Assembly (NCBI GenBank): GCA_016648135.1
Contig: JADDOH010007956.1
Location: 58,850 to 122,849 of the forward strand
Direction of reading: 5' to 3'
DNA: 64,000 nt
From: Agrypnia vestita
Lineage: Eukaryota > Arthropoda > Insecta > Trichoptera > Phryganeidae
The translations under genes were made by a program, and so were the position numbers. The notes below the pieces were generated by a model that saw only the letters and a list, made by a program, of their open reading frames with translations, was not told the origin of the DNA and did no database searches. Each line of letters opens with the position of its first letter. Within the stretch, counting starts at the first letter, position 1. Positions 23,701 to 34,461 of this stretch are shown in pieces.

Positions 23701-25168
23701 TTCGTTTCAGGCTTGAAACCTTAACTACTTAATCGCTATGTAAATGTCACATCCCAAGGCTGATAAGCATGTTGTGTATGCACTCGCACATGATTTAGTG
23801 AGATTAAATTATCGAAACATATCTCTTTATATTGTTTTAAAACAATGTTATATTTATCACACTTATAAAACCATTTGCAGGTATCATGCCTAGACGATGT
23901 CTGTGGCATGCTGCCATTCGTGTCTCCTGGGCGACCAGACCAGTTTTACCGACTCTGGACGTCCATTTTTCTGCACGCCGGGGTGCTGCACCTGCTGTGC
24001 ACCCTGGTGCTCCAGTGGCTGCTCATGAGGGACCTCGAGAAGCTGGCCGGCCCGTTGAGAATAGGAATCATCTACCTGGGTTCCGGGATGGTGGGAAATC
24101 TCGCTAGTGCAATATTCGTACCTTATAGAGCAGAGGTAAAGTTAAATTATTTGTAAAAAATTGTTATTTTGACTGAATGATCATCCTTCTGTGGATAAAT
24201 CCAGTTATTGTGTACTCAGAACGTACAAATAAAAATATGGTTATTTATATTATTTTACAAGTTTATTTTATAACTTTAGAAATTATAAGTTTGGATATCT
24301 TTGCAAATTCAATATGAATTTCAATACCAAAGATGAATGCATGTTATTTTATTTATTTATCTAAATATCAATAAATTTTATAATATTTACGGTCCCTACG
24401 TAAAGTCAGACATCTATCAAAAATGCATTTTTTACCTTTTTGTACCAATATACATTAAATACTCTTCCCCACAATACAAAAATTTTAAAAGTCTATTTTT
24501 TTCAGCAAAAAAGAAACTGACATAAAACCGGAAAAATACATTCATTTTGCTTTCCACAGCTGTAAAATTGTTTTTTGGAGATATCTTTGTTTATGTAGGG
24601 ACCGTTGATATAATATTTTATATAATTTTATACAATATAATAAAATATATTATAATTTATGTTTGTTTAATTACAATCTTAATATTACATATTATTGAAT
24701 ATTGCTAACTTATAGTTTATATATTTCTCATAGGTGGGTCCTGCAGGAGCACATTTTGGTTTGCTCGCGTGTCTCGTGGTGGAAGTGTTGGGAGCCTGGC
24801 CGATGTTACAGCATCCTCGGAGAGCTCTCTCGAGGCTACTGGGCGTGGCTGGTTTCTTTCTACTCCTCGGGGTTCTCCCGTGGATAGACAACTACGCACA
24901 TATCTTCGGATTCACATTTGGTTTCCTACTCTCCTACGCTTTTCTACCTTTTGTCTCATTCGGTCCTTATGACAGACATAAAAAACTTGCCTTGATCTGG
25001 GTCTGCCTTCTGATTGCCACCGTTCTCTTCGCCGCTCTGGTCGTCCTGTTCTACATCATCCCGGTATACGATTGTGAGATCTGTACCTACTTCACCTGCC
25101 TGCCTTTCACCAAGGACTTCTGCGCCTCACAAAACATCGACTTCAAACGTGAAGAGCCTGTGGTATGA
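14716..25168 (+). CDS. rho-5: Inactive rhomboid (iRhom/rhomboid-5-like), C-terminal exons
   Basis: Proposed exons are 14716-14742, 15912-16000, 21762-22008, 23881-24135 and 24734-25168 (stop TGA). Phases agree and all introns are GT-AG, giving the last 350 residues. iRhoms are polytopic ER/Golgi pseudoproteases that govern trafficking or degradation of EGFR ligands and ADAM17-type sheddases. Exons 2-3 encode the cysteine-rich luminal domain ([54 protein letters not shown]). Exons 4-5 encode the rhomboid core ([28 protein letters not shown]). The catalytic GxSG is GPAG, the iRhom signature, so no protease activity is expected; the helix-6 His (DNYAHIFG) remains. The cytoplasmic N-terminus and first membrane helix are not in the recognised exons. 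The assignment is firm; the symbol is by homology. Confidence 0.93.
15349..15476. repeat. Tandem duplication, ~65 bp x 2
   Basis: A unit containing TTAATATTCTATCTCTAAAA and an AAAAATGGTATA...CCATTTTTT hairpin is repeated twice in tandem (about 15349-15414 and 15415-15476) with few differences. It lies in the iRhom intron just upstream of the exon at 15912. Confidence 0.8.
16020..16400 (-). other. GC-richer island with a 128-codon minus-strand open frame
   Basis: Just after the iRhom exon, 16100-16390 is clearly richer in GC than its surroundings. It carries an open minus-strand frame (16394-16008) with a [20 protein letters not shown] segment. It also contains an inverted pair, GAGCTTTTGCTC and GAGCAAAAGCTC, about 95 bp apart. 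I do not recognise the product. The frame could be chance in a MITE or SINE-like insertion rather than a gene. Confidence 0.35.
16733..16917. mobile_element. Palindromic MITE in the iRhom intron
   Basis: Left arm near 16739-16795 (TTTCCATTTAAGAAAGACAATCGAA, broken here as TTTCCATTTAAG then ACAATCGAA) and right arm near 16855-16912 are imperfect inverted copies ending in AAATGGAAAGAAGT. The half element at 33795-33900 shares the same arm (a GAATTAGTATGTGT block), so this is a dispersed family. There is no coding capacity. Confidence 0.65.
16918..18537. other. No gene recognised (iRhom intron)
   Basis: AT-rich intronic sequence with chance open frames only; nothing assignable before the mariner element. 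TA at 18536-18537 is the mariner target duplication. Confidence 0.5.
18538..19651 (-). mobile_element. mariner transposon, internally deleted
   Basis: 29-bp perfect terminal inverted repeats start TTAGGTCCTTACATATGAAA at 18538-18566 and end at 19623-19651. TA flanks both sides (18536-18537, 19652-19653). The 1114-bp body encodes a mariner transposase on the minus strand, interrupted by a frame break and an internal deletion. At 1114 bp it is shorter than the ~1.3 kb usual for mariners. It lies in the iRhom intron between exons 15912-16000 and 21762-22008, in the antisense orientation. Confidence 0.95.
18616..19463 (-). pseudogene. mariner transposase pseudogene (first catalytic Asp deleted)
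   Basis: Starting at the Met at 19463, the minus strand reads the N-terminal helix-turn-helix region ([20 protein letters not shown], then [17 protein letters not shown]). It stops at 19107 after GGYLTN. The next frame (from 19110) resumes at [13 protein letters not shown], so a small frameshift separates them. Further on, ILN joins straight to [12 protein letters not shown], where mariners normally carry about 55 residues including the TCDEKW block with the first Asp of the DD34D triad. The second ([10 protein letters not shown]) and third ([13 protein letters not shown]) motifs remain. It cannot encode an active enzyme, but the TIRs could still be mobilised in trans. Confidence 0.93.
19827..19918. 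repeat. Two adjacent hairpins
   Basis: Hairpin 1 (19827-19875) has 22-nt arms starting ACATTGTTGTTTCCAT with one mismatch and a 5-nt loop. Hairpin 2 (19880-19918) has perfect 18-nt arms GAAACAACCATAGATGTA with a 3-nt loop. They are four bases apart and share GTTGTTTC-type stems and CTATAC-like centres. A degenerate mariner-like fragment follows directly. Confidence 0.85.
19919..20195 (-). pseudogene. Degenerate Tc1/mariner-type transposase N-terminal fragment
   Basis: The minus strand reads, with one or more frame breaks, an [20 protein letters not shown] segment and then SSTN. This matches the second helix-turn-helix linker of mariner-like transposases (W..RF..GR.S..D..R.GRP). Upstream minus-strand sequence gives a possible start [11 protein letters not shown]. 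No catalytic part is present. It is separate from the mariner at 18538-19651. Confidence 0.55.
20340..20667. other. No gene recognised (iRhom intron)
   Basis: AT-rich intronic DNA without recognised features. Confidence 0.45.
20668..20875. repeat. Direct repeat, ~66 bp, 139 bp apart
   Basis: A segment starting GACTTTTGCAGATCTCAA and ending CTAGGGGTAAA occurs at about 20668-20734 and 20807-20873. It is separated by a CTTTTG-rich simple stretch. A short CA run follows at about 20917-20930. Confidence 0.75.
20940..21535 (-). mobile_element. Heavily decayed third copy of the LINE family at 6171-7345
   Basis: The order of matches to the 6171-7345 copy is kept: a CTAACTACCTAAC tail, GGCAGAGAGGATA, the CTACATTCATACATCTTC block, then a decayed FVYLG/NVDKD-region equivalent. 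There are many substitutions, deletions and stops. It lies in the iRhom intron, antisense to the gene. Confidence 0.65.
22117..22470 (+). mobile_element. Probable solo LTR with TATA, initiator and poly(A) signal
   Basis: In the intron after exon 21762-22008, a TATAAAAAG box (22258-22266) is followed by a TCAGTC initiator (22291-22296), a GC-rich leader, then AATAAA (22399-22404) and a GC-rich tail (CTTTCCCGTCACATGACGGG). This arrangement is that of a retroelement LTR. TG at 22117 and CA near 22434 are possible ends. No second LTR or internal region was found, and no target duplication was confirmed. Confidence 0.5.
22471..23375. other. No gene recognised (iRhom intron)
   Basis: AT-rich intronic DNA, nothing assignable. 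Confidence 0.45.
23376..23705. mobile_element. Foldback MITE, copy B (partial)
   Basis: Starts TACAGGGTGTAACAG and contains the family blocks TCGAAAATGTTCATG, GACCTAATATCAAT, the AAATGATAAAAACCTTCC arm and its inverted counterpart (TTTTTATTAAG...CTTGTATTGAAACGAATGA). The distal right arm is missing, so the copy is truncated. It lies in the iRhom intron before exon 23881-24135. Confidence 0.75.
24389..24605. mobile_element. Small MITE in the last iRhom intron
   Basis: Terminal inverted repeats ACGGTCCCTACGTAAA (24389-24404) and TTTATGTAGGGACCGT (24590-24605) differ at one base. There is no coding capacity. The target duplication is unclear. It fills about a third of the 598-bp intron between 24135 and 24734. 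Confidence 0.7.
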
Positions 25169-28100
25169 CAAAAATGTAAACGGCCGCATACACCAGCCGT
25201 ATTCACCACTGCAAGACGACGCTTACGAGAGACCATCATTTTGTGCCGATCGCTGATTTTGAATTTGAACAAAAGAAGGGCGAGAACACCCTGTAGATTA
25301 GACGGTACCCACTTTCACTTAGAGTGGTCAAGCTTGCTTACTGGATAACGGTTTTGAGAGAAGAATTCAACGACAGCGATGAGTCCCGGGCGAACAGCCT
25401 TCACTTGGTAGAGGGTATCCAGAATGCCACAACTGTGCCTGCTCTACGTGGATTATAAAGCGGAAAATTAGGATCAAACAGTGCCACAAATCACAACTTT
25501 TTTCAGTGACAGTGAAAATGTGGAAATTTGCATAGTGCCAACAAATAATTCGGGGAAGACACATTTCGCTTGATATTTTTTTATAATGGACAAATTGAAA
25601 GTGAGCTAAATATATAACACTATCTTTTAGTAATAAATATATATTATTCATATTTTAACATTTAATACTTATAAAACATTTAAGGACATCCCAATTTTGT
25701 TGAAAACAATTTAATTATTGTTCGTCAGAGTGCTTTGACCATAAATGAAAGTGACTTTAAGATGGGAAGGCCGTGTGTGACATTTTGCCTGGACATGATA
25801 AACTTATCTTAAAACATTTGCGAAGCGGTCTTTCGGGACGTCATCCCCAGTTTTTCGAGAATTTAAGGCACAGAAACAATTAATCTTGAAATTTACTTTT
25901 ACATGATGTATAAATTATCTATAATATTCAAAGTGTCACACATATACACATATATTTCTTTATAATGGACAATTGTATAAGGTTATCAATGATATAGTTA
26001 ATTTTCAATGGAGAATGTAATAAGAGTCATTAAAGAAAGGCGTATATTAAATGAGGAAAAAACGTAATAAATGATCAAAAAATATTTTAGTATCGTGTTT
26101 GACATTGTTGAATAAGTCGCGTTACTGTTTGTGATCTTGTAAACATCTCATTTCTCTACTTCCCTGACAACTGAGATGATTTCATACCCACTTGCCTTAC
26201 AAAGATACAAATATCCAACAGAGTGTAGGTGATTTCATTTAATACCTTAACCAAATATTACATTTTTTATGTAAATATTTCATCATACCTATATAAAGCT
26301 TGATACCATTTGAGAAAGAAACAATACATGGAAAAAATTTATTCGCGTTTTTATTTATCAATGAAAAAAAATATCCGTTTAATGTTAAGCGTTTGATGTT
26401 AAATTTTTTGCAAATAGTTGTCGTATTTTGTTGAAATTCTCCTCAGTTTTCCTTAGTTTTTTAAATGTGTACAATAAACATGACATTTTTGAAATACTAC
26501 TTTGTGGAAAATCGGTTTCAAAATAACTTGTATCACTGCCATTAGAAAATTAACAAATTATTTATAGTAAGTAATATGAGAATCTATTAGAATATATAAT
26601 GTGAAGTGATGTAAATATTGACATTGGTGTTAAAATAATGAAATAACCAATTAATTGAGAGGTTCTCATCTATTAAATATTAACATCGAACTACAAATTA
26701 TTTGTTTCCCTTTGGTGCAAAAGTCTTCTCAGTTGTCAGAGCGAAGCACTTCTCACGAAATCATCTCATGTACATTTAACAATGTAATCATCCGACTGAT
26801 ATTTAGCCCCACCTTTACTTTAGTCATGTAATTTCTAATTTCTTATTTCGCACACCGCGTAGTTAGCAATCCAACAAATAACATTTCAACATGTTTATTC
26901 TACTTAAATACACGGGAAAAGTGGCAAATTGAAGACGTGTGCACACGAAATGAGACTTGCAATATATTTAACTACTGAAAACCTCTGTTTACCTGTAAAG
27001 GTTTACATCCTCAACATATTTACATCTGGTTATTCTTCCGTCACAAGACAAAAAGTTATAAAAATGGGTTCTACAATATAATGATAATCATTTGTAAATC
27101 CAATGTTTTGAAAATTACATATTAAATGCATTTATTACAATTTGCATTTAAACAAATGCAAATTTCATCATGCTTTGAGTCTTGTGTCGGTCTTTTTCCA
27201 CAATTTATTTTTCTTCGTTTGACTAAGTGCAGATACTATTTGTTAAATATGTATTATAATTCGAGTCTCACTCCACCTTTTCTCCAACCAGACCAGTACT
27301 CCAAAACCAGATCTGTACCAATGTCAAAAACTAAAATATTGCAAAAATTTAACACATAACTTTTGAAAGACATGATACTAGTTTTAAATTGTCCGATAGA
27401 TAGAATGCCAAGGAAAGAATGACATTTTTTTGCCTAGAAGTGTTAGCAGAATTAAATCCATAATTTTATTATTACAGCACCTTATAAAAACTAAAGTCAT
27501 TTATAAAATGTCAAAAAATATGAAGGTATCTGTTTTCAAAGAAAATATTTGTTAATCCAATATGCCCATTACATATAAAATATGAGGAGAAAATTCATAA
27601 TCAGGAAATCACCTTTGCTATCTGGCAACAAAATGTAAATTCCTTCAGCTGTGGGAGAATTTTAGCATTTTTTTCATTGGTATGTTTAGCATGTCTGCAC
27701 TTAGGAAATATTATGTATTACTGAATGTTTACATTGTATTATTCTTCTTTATTTTGCTATACATACACCGATGTAACCGACACTGCTTAACGCTATTACT
27801 AAGCAAGTAATAACATATTATCAAATGCTGAGTTGTAATAGTTTAATCAAATTTTAAAGTCATTCCAGCAGTCACAAAACTGATGTTCTTCAGAATGTAT
27901 AAAATGACATTTTAACTTCTCTCTATCTTCTAGAATTATGATAAATTGCAGACTTTGGCAAATCAACATAGCTCATTTGAAATATTCCAAAAATATTTTC
28001 AAATAGTAAATAACTGATGAAGGTAATTTTGTCAAGTCTTGGCAAGTTCTCAATAGAAAACTTGAATAATCTTGAAAATGGCAGTTGACGTGACTTTAAT

Positions 28101-30445
28101 AATTCATTAAATCAAGGAAGAGATGAGAAAGACAACAAAAAAAACATTTACTATATTATGATCCCCATGTGATAATATTCTTTAAAATAGTTGAAGTTAT
28201 TATGATGAATGTGTATATTGGACATAAAAATATTCAAATCAAAACATTATCAACATTTATGTATTCTGTAGCTTAAACTGTAACCCAGCCAATCACAAGA
28301 TAACATTTATAATATCAAAATCAAGATGATACTTTTGTGATTCCATTTAATTAAGTTTACAATCATATTTTGTACAAAAATATATAAACAACAAATATTT
28401 TAAATACAAAATGCAAGCATGTTAAATTTTTGTAATAATTATTTATAATTGAATTCTTATGATACGAATTGCTTCGCAACGACTCAGGCTCCTAAAGATT
28501 TTTTTTCATTTATTTCTTAATAATTAATTCTATGTAAAAAATTATAGCAATCTAAACAATCTTAAATTTTTCTCAATCGTGTCAAATGAGGGATTCCATG
28601 TTGAAAGGTGTCATGGTGATCAGAAATATACATTTCAAATCCCCTTCGAAATTCACTTGCATTTTGATCCGTTTTCCAGCAATAAAAAGTGCTGGAGAGT
28701 TGAAAGGATTAGGTAGATGTGAAATAGTATAATAATTTCATGATCATGCAGGAATATAACATCATTGTAATAACCAATGACGAGTTAAGGAAAAAAATTA
28801 GAAAAACTTTAGTATTTTGCTCGTTGACTGTTTTCATTCCAAATTCTATAAAAATCTTTCAAGAAGACAATGAAGATAATGAATTACTATCAAAGTTTTA
28901 ACTCTCTCCTCATATTTAACCAACTTTATACTATTTCCTACATAATTTATTTCTTTAATCACAAACATCTTGTGAAAGTGATTTTTTTAAATAATGAAAA
29001 AGAATTTTTAGGGACCTTTATTCTTTATTTTATGAAAATGGATGAATATTGAAAAATGATACAGTTAACAATTATCTATAAGCTATAAGTATTGTAAAGA
29101 TAAAAGGACTAATTTTTCAATTTACTTAGTAATCCCAAAACCGATTTCTTGACAGAAATGTTAATAACATGACATTTTAACAAGTATACATTTTTTAATA
29201 TTTGTCCGGCAATTGTTTCCAAAGAAAATTTTCAACCGCTCAAATTATGTCACAAAATCCACAACTTTTGAAGGATTGAAACAATAATAGTACAACAATT
29301 TATTTAAGTAATTGAGCATAATGCAATAAAATCTTTTTAATATGATTTTGCAAAATTAGTATTAGAATAGTAACCTAAGCGTGCAATCTTTTAACAAAAC
29401 TGCTTTGTATTTTTTAATAAAATTTTGACTGTTCAATAACAATGTTGTTAAGTTTGTTGATTTTCAAGTAATTTTACCTTTTTATACATTAATTGAATTC
29501 AGGATGTGATATTTTTATGTAAGGTTATGGTCTATTCTATGAGGGAATTATTTTTTATTACTTTTGTGACTAAGTTGGTGTTATTTTGTATTGAACAATT
29601 TACTTAGATTTATTTATCCCAGTTACAATCTTCTCGAAGCAGCACATTAATTCATACACATTTTATTTAAATACATTTGTATGTGAATTGACAGTGTTTA
29701 AATATTCATGTTCTCAATTTGAACAGTTTACGAAAACAATTTCAACAATTCATAGCAATCCTTTTGTAAATATGTGAAAAGTCCCCGCAGGAATGGCGAA
29801 GTCGTACAACCCCAAAAAAAAATTTGTCTGTGTTGTTTTTAAGACTTGCTACTCATATACCTTGATAATGTACATTGTAATGATATGAATTAATTGTAAA
29901 ACTTTAGTCTTTATTAAATATTTCAAAATTAAAAATTCTTTCTTCTCCTGCCCTCCCAGAAGCCATCTTCACTAGAAATGTAAAATGTAAAATACACATA
30001 TCCAATACAATACACATACATGGTCTTAAGTTCTTATTTTATTTAGAGATGTTCAAATAAGTAGGTATCTCGGCAGCACAGCAGCAGAAGATGGAACTAA
30101 AGGTGTCTAACTCTGGGCGGCAGACTTGTAATTTACACAGCATGGCATATGGTTGAATTTTTTAACATCTCAATGTAATATTTGAGACAAAAGAATGGGA
30201 GTACGGTTTTAGTAACAAAGACGTCATTACTATAATGAGAAGAAAGAAGACAACGGATTAAGTGGCCTTCCATCGCAAGGTAACAAGCGGCCACACCGTG
30301 GGTACTTGTTTTTCAGAATATGTACCATGTTTCCATGTTGTTGTGTATCCAGAATATCCCTGTTTATTACAGAACCTTATAGGCCACCTTGGTCTTGGGA
30401 ATTATCAAGATGACCAACGACCCATCATAATTTGAAAAATCAATA
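25169..30445. other. iRhom 3' UTR and AT-rich downstream region
   Basis: No coding exon recognised in about 5.3 kb. The first poly(A) signal after the iRhom stop is AATAAA at 25632-25637, implying a 3' UTR of roughly 480 nt if used; further AATAAA hexamers occur at about 26066 and 26474. The remainder is AT-rich with short chance frames. How far the transcribed UTR extends cannot be told from sequence. Confidence 0.5.
25632..25637 (+). terminator. Candidate poly(A) signal for iRhom
   Basis: AATAAA, the first canonical hexamer downstream of the stop codon at 25166-25168. Confidence 0.45.
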
Positions 30446-30714
30446 TCAATATATATATATAAAAAGAAACCCGTGTTTCCCTATCCGTCAAGTTTTCCTC
30501 ACAACCAGATACTACCACCCCCTGGTGGTTATGGTGGTAGATAGCCCTTGGTGTCACATTAAAAATGTGCGAGTTTGGAGGGGGTGGCTGAGCGTGGGTG
30601 GGAGTGGGTGACGAAAATGTGCTTTCTAGGACATTGTTTTGTTATGGGAACGCCGCAAATGCTTCAGATTGTTCCAGAATGGGCCTGTGGGCTATGTCGG
30701 TAAGTCTAGAAGGT

Positions 30715-32770
30715 TCGGGAAAGATAAACTCTAGAAAGTTCTGGAAGGAGAACGTTCTAGAAAAATCCCGAAATTTCTATAAGGTTCCAAACTAAGTGGC
30801 GGAGTGTGTCGGTGAGTCAAAAACGTGTCAGAATGTCCGGTAAAGCTCTAGAAAGTTCTAGAAAGGGAGTATTCTAGAATATTCCCGAAAGTTCTTTAAA
30901 GTTTCATAGAGGTGAGTCTAGAAAGTTCCAGAACGTTCGATAAAGGTCTTGAAAGTTCTGGTGGTGGGGTGTGTCTGTGACTAAATAAGGTTCCAGATTA
31001 TTCGATAAAGTTTAATAATGTTCTGGATGGAGAACGTTCAAGAAGATTCCCAAAAATTCTCTTACATTTCAAACAGTATGGCGGAGTGTGTCTGTGAGTA
31101 TAGAACGTTCGATAAAGCTCTAGAAAGTTCTGGAAGGAGAATGATCTAGAAGATTACTAAAAGTTCTATAAGGTTCCAAACCGAGTAGCGGAGTATGTGG
31201 GTGTGTCCAGAAGGTTCCAGAACGTTCATGAAGGTTCTCGAATGCTTTAGAAGTTTCTGGAAACAGAAAGTTCAAGAAGGTTCTACAAGGTGAGTCTGAG
31301 TGGTGGAGTATGCCGGTGAGTCTAGATGGTTCCAGAACGTTCAATAACGCTGTAGAAAGTCTGGAAAGAGAACGTTCTAGAATATTCCCAAAAGTTCTAT
31401 AAGGTTATAAACTGAGTGCAGAGTGTATCAGTGAGTTCAAGCAATAAGTAAACAGAAATTTCAAGAAGGTTCTATAAGGTTCCAAACTGAGTGGTGGAGT
31501 ACGCCGGTGAGTCTAGATGGTTCCAGAACGTTCAATAAAGCTGTAGAAAGTCTAGAAAGAGAATGTTATAGAATATTTCCAAAAGTTCTGTATGGTTGTA
31601 AAGTGAGTGCGGAGCGTATCAATGAGACCAGAAAATTCCAGAACGTTAGATAAAGCTCTAGAAAGTTCTGGAAGGAGAACGTTCTAGAAGAATTCAGAAT
31701 GTTCTATAAGGTTCCAAAAAAAGTGGCGGAGTGTTTCGGTGACTGTAGAAGGTTCCAGAAAGTTCGATAAAGTTCTAGAATGTTCTGAAGGAGAACGTTC
31801 TAGAAGATTCTTCATTATTCTAAAGAAAGTTATCTAACGTTCCAAACAATGTGGTGGAGTATGTCTGGGGGTCTAGAAGGTTCCAGAATGTTCATGAAGG
31901 TTCTCAAATGCTTTAGAAGATTCTGGAAAGAGAAAGTTCAAACTGAGTATCAGAGTAAGACGGTGAGTCTAGATGGTTCCAGAATGTTTGATAAAGCTTT
32001 AGAAAATTCTGGAAGGAAAAGGATCTTGAAGATTCCCGAAAGTTCTCTCACATTCCAAACAGTATGGCGGAGTGTATCTGTGAGTCTAGAAGGTTCAAGA
32101 ACGTTCTTCTTCTTCTTCTTCTTTCCTGGCGTTTCACCCATAAGGGTTGTTCTTACCACAAAACAAGTGTGTTTCTTCGTTGGCAGATAAAGCTCTAGAA
32201 TGTTCTGGAAGGAGAATGTTCTAAAACATTACTAAAAGTTCTATAAGTGTCCAAACTGAGTAGTACTCTCTAGAAGGTTCCAAAACATTCATGAAGGTTA
32301 TCGAATGTTTTAGAAGTTTCTTGAAGCAGAAAGTTCAAGAAGGTTCTATAAGGTTCCAAACTGAGTGGTGGAGTGTGTCGGTGAGTCTTGATGGATCCAG
32401 AACGTTTGATAAAGCTTCTAAAAATTCTGGAATGAAAATGTTCTAGAAGATTCCAGAAAGTTCTATATAATCCCAAACTGAGTGGCAGAGTGTGTAAGTG
32501 AGTCAAGAAGTTTCCAGAACGTTCATGAAGGTTCTCGAATGCTTTAGAAGAAAGAGAAACTTCTGGAAAGAGAAAGTTCAAGAAGGTTCCAAACGGTTCC
32601 AAACTGAGTGTCGGAGAATCTCGGTGAGTCTAGATTGTTCAGAATGTTCGATAAAGCTCTAGCAAGTTCTAGAAGATTTCTTTAAGGTTCCAAACAAAGT
32701 GGCGGAGTGTGTTGGTGACTGTAGAAGGTTACAGAACGTTTGATAAAGTTCTAAAATGTTAAAGTTCTAA
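30715..32770. repeat. ~115-bp minisatellite of heat-shock-element-like palindromes
   Basis: About 15-18 diverged monomers, marked by a recurring GCGGAGTGTGTCGGTGAGTC-like block at 30797, 31081, 31305, 31494, 31725, 32066, 32365, 32482 and elsewhere, spaced roughly 85-130 bp. Each carries alternating TTC and GAA triplets at 5-bp pitch, the heat-shock-element grammar. Five consecutive units in register occur at 30872-30894 (TTCtaGAAtaTTCccGAA then agTTC) and three at 30851-30863. Further sets lie at 31661-31689. Open frames on both strands here are repeat artefacts. The array is interrupted at about 32107-32187 by unrelated sequence. Confidence 0.85.
32107..32187. other. ~80-bp foreign insert inside one minisatellite monomer
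   Basis: Between an AACGTTC block and the GATAAAGCTCTAG block that normally follows directly, there is an insert starting with a TTC run (TTCTTCTTCTTC) and ending GTTGGCA. It has no match elsewhere in the window. Its origin is unknown. Confidence 0.6.
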
Positions 32771-32790
32771 ATTATGGTCCCGAGCGAAGT

Positions 32791-34461
32791 TGTTTATAAA
32801 CAATAGTTTTTGAATTGCCAACAATTTACAATGACATCAAAATGTATTAAAGTCGGGTCCCCTTCTTCTGACATTATTTGCAAATATATGTAAAATATAA
32901 TTACAAGGAACATTAGAACAACAATAATTTGCAAAAATAAAACAAGCAATTTTATTTAAATAATTTAATTACAAATATAAAATTTATAAAGAAACACACT
33001 AAATATTAAATGTTTTACACAAATATTATTAACTATGTATCTGTAAACTTGTGAGGACATAATAATAATTAACATCGACACTTGCGTGTTACCCGGGCAT
33101 GCGCTGATTGCGTGTCACACAAGTTGTAATTCCAGCAAGTTACAGACCGACAGACATTTAAAATTAGAAAAGTTTATTTGACCAGTACTTTATTTCTGTT
33201 CCATTTAATAATGCAAATTGCATTTAAGAAATTTACACACAAGTATGTATTACATTTTTTGCAAATCGGATAGGAATATATTAACAAAATATACGTAAAT
33301 ACAAAATAAGTCACATTTTTAATAAATAAAATTTCAAATACATATATAAAAATAAATAGCAAATAAATTAGCCAAGAGATTTATTGATTACAATATTTAC
33401 TCTCCAAATACATTATTAAACATAAAATATATCATTACAACTATTTTTAATATTGACATGAAACGACTCATAGTCATAAGATGATAATGAATTTGGTATG
33501 AAGTATATTCATGATACATACTTATATATTCACGTGCTCCGAAATAGCCGCTCAATAATGAAGCTGAAGGAAGATGAAGAAAAGGGAAACTCAAAATGAA
33601 GTGGCAAGACAATGTAAATAAAGATCTATCCACTCATGGCGTCAGCAATTGGCAAAAAGCAGGCATTTGTTTGTTTTTTTGTTGTTTCCAAACAGCATTG
33701 AATGACACTCCACTTTACCCAAATGCCAAAATAATAATAATAACACTATTGTGTTATATCTAAATTGATAAACATAAAAAGATCAACTAGGTAAACATCT
33801 TTTCATTTCCAAAAGACAATTGAATTAGTATGTGTAAATTGCACGTGTGTGATGAACATTGTTTTTTTGCATTGGTGTTTACTGTTCTAATAACAATATT
33901 GGTAGATAACCAAAAGGCCACGTTTTAAAAATAAATAATATTTTCATGTACACATAAGTAGTGTGGCATGTGCCAAAAACTCAAAAAATGTTATGTTACT
34001 CAAATGTTGGAATGTTTGCTAAAAATAAATATGTACTGATAATTAAGATAAATTACAAAAACATGTATGAAGTCTTAAAGGGTGGCCCAGGGCTCATGCC
34101 CTGTATGAGTTGGCTAATGTGATCACTTTACATAATGCAAGTACACATGAATAATTTTCACACAGAAATAGCTTCATCTCTGTGAGATTTCTATAATTTA
34201 TCTTAATTAATTATTCCTCTGTTGACAAAATTCAGTAATTGTTCTCAAAACACACATATAAAAATATTGCGAGAAAATATTGTAGACTCAAATTCGCCAT
34301 TAATCCGCTCCCTAAGGAAGGATGAATATCAATCAAATTTTTCCCACAGGAATTAACTAAAAATAGTTTAATCCATTACCCGCCTCAAATTTCGTCTACA
34401 TATTCTAAAACAAAAAAAAATTTCATTCGAAAATCGATCCCAGAAAGCACTGCAAATACAT
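32791..34461. other. No gene recognised; repeat fragments
   Basis: AT-rich DNA downstream of both iRhom and RINT1 (their 3' ends converge here). It holds a repeat fragment at 33085-33160 (GTTGTAATTCCAGCAAGTTA block, shared inverted with 47150-47270), a half copy of the palindromic MITE at 33795-33900, and a dispersed repeat at 34075-34270 shared with 9979-10720 and 36440-36580. Confidence 0.5.

Larger units (their letters stand above)
30446..32790. mobile_element. Helitron-like element carrying a minisatellite (tentative)
   Basis: The 5' candidate end is an A followed by TC, then a TA-rich start TATATATATATAAAAAG at 30446, typical of insect Helitrons. At the other side, near 32775-32790, a TCCCGAGCGAAG motif resembles the GCGGGCGAAG stem region near lepidopteran Helitron 3' ends, though a clean CTRR terminus is not seen. 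A unique 5' segment (30446-30700) precedes the minisatellite. No Rep/helicase frame is present. The class is an inference from end motifs only. Confidence 0.45.

Noticed and set aside
23881..25168. Active rhomboid protease
   Set aside because: The catalytic GxSG serine is absent (GPAG), and the long cysteine-rich luminal domain is iRhom-specific.
30598..32602. Open frames on both strands of the minisatellite (e.g. 31344-31120, 32602-32270) with recurring peptide motifs
   Set aside because: They follow the DNA repeat, occur on both strands and have no start, splice or homology support.
30715..32770. CRISPR-like array
   Set aside because: The units are directly adjacent diverged monomers without unique spacers, and the DNA is eukaryotic.
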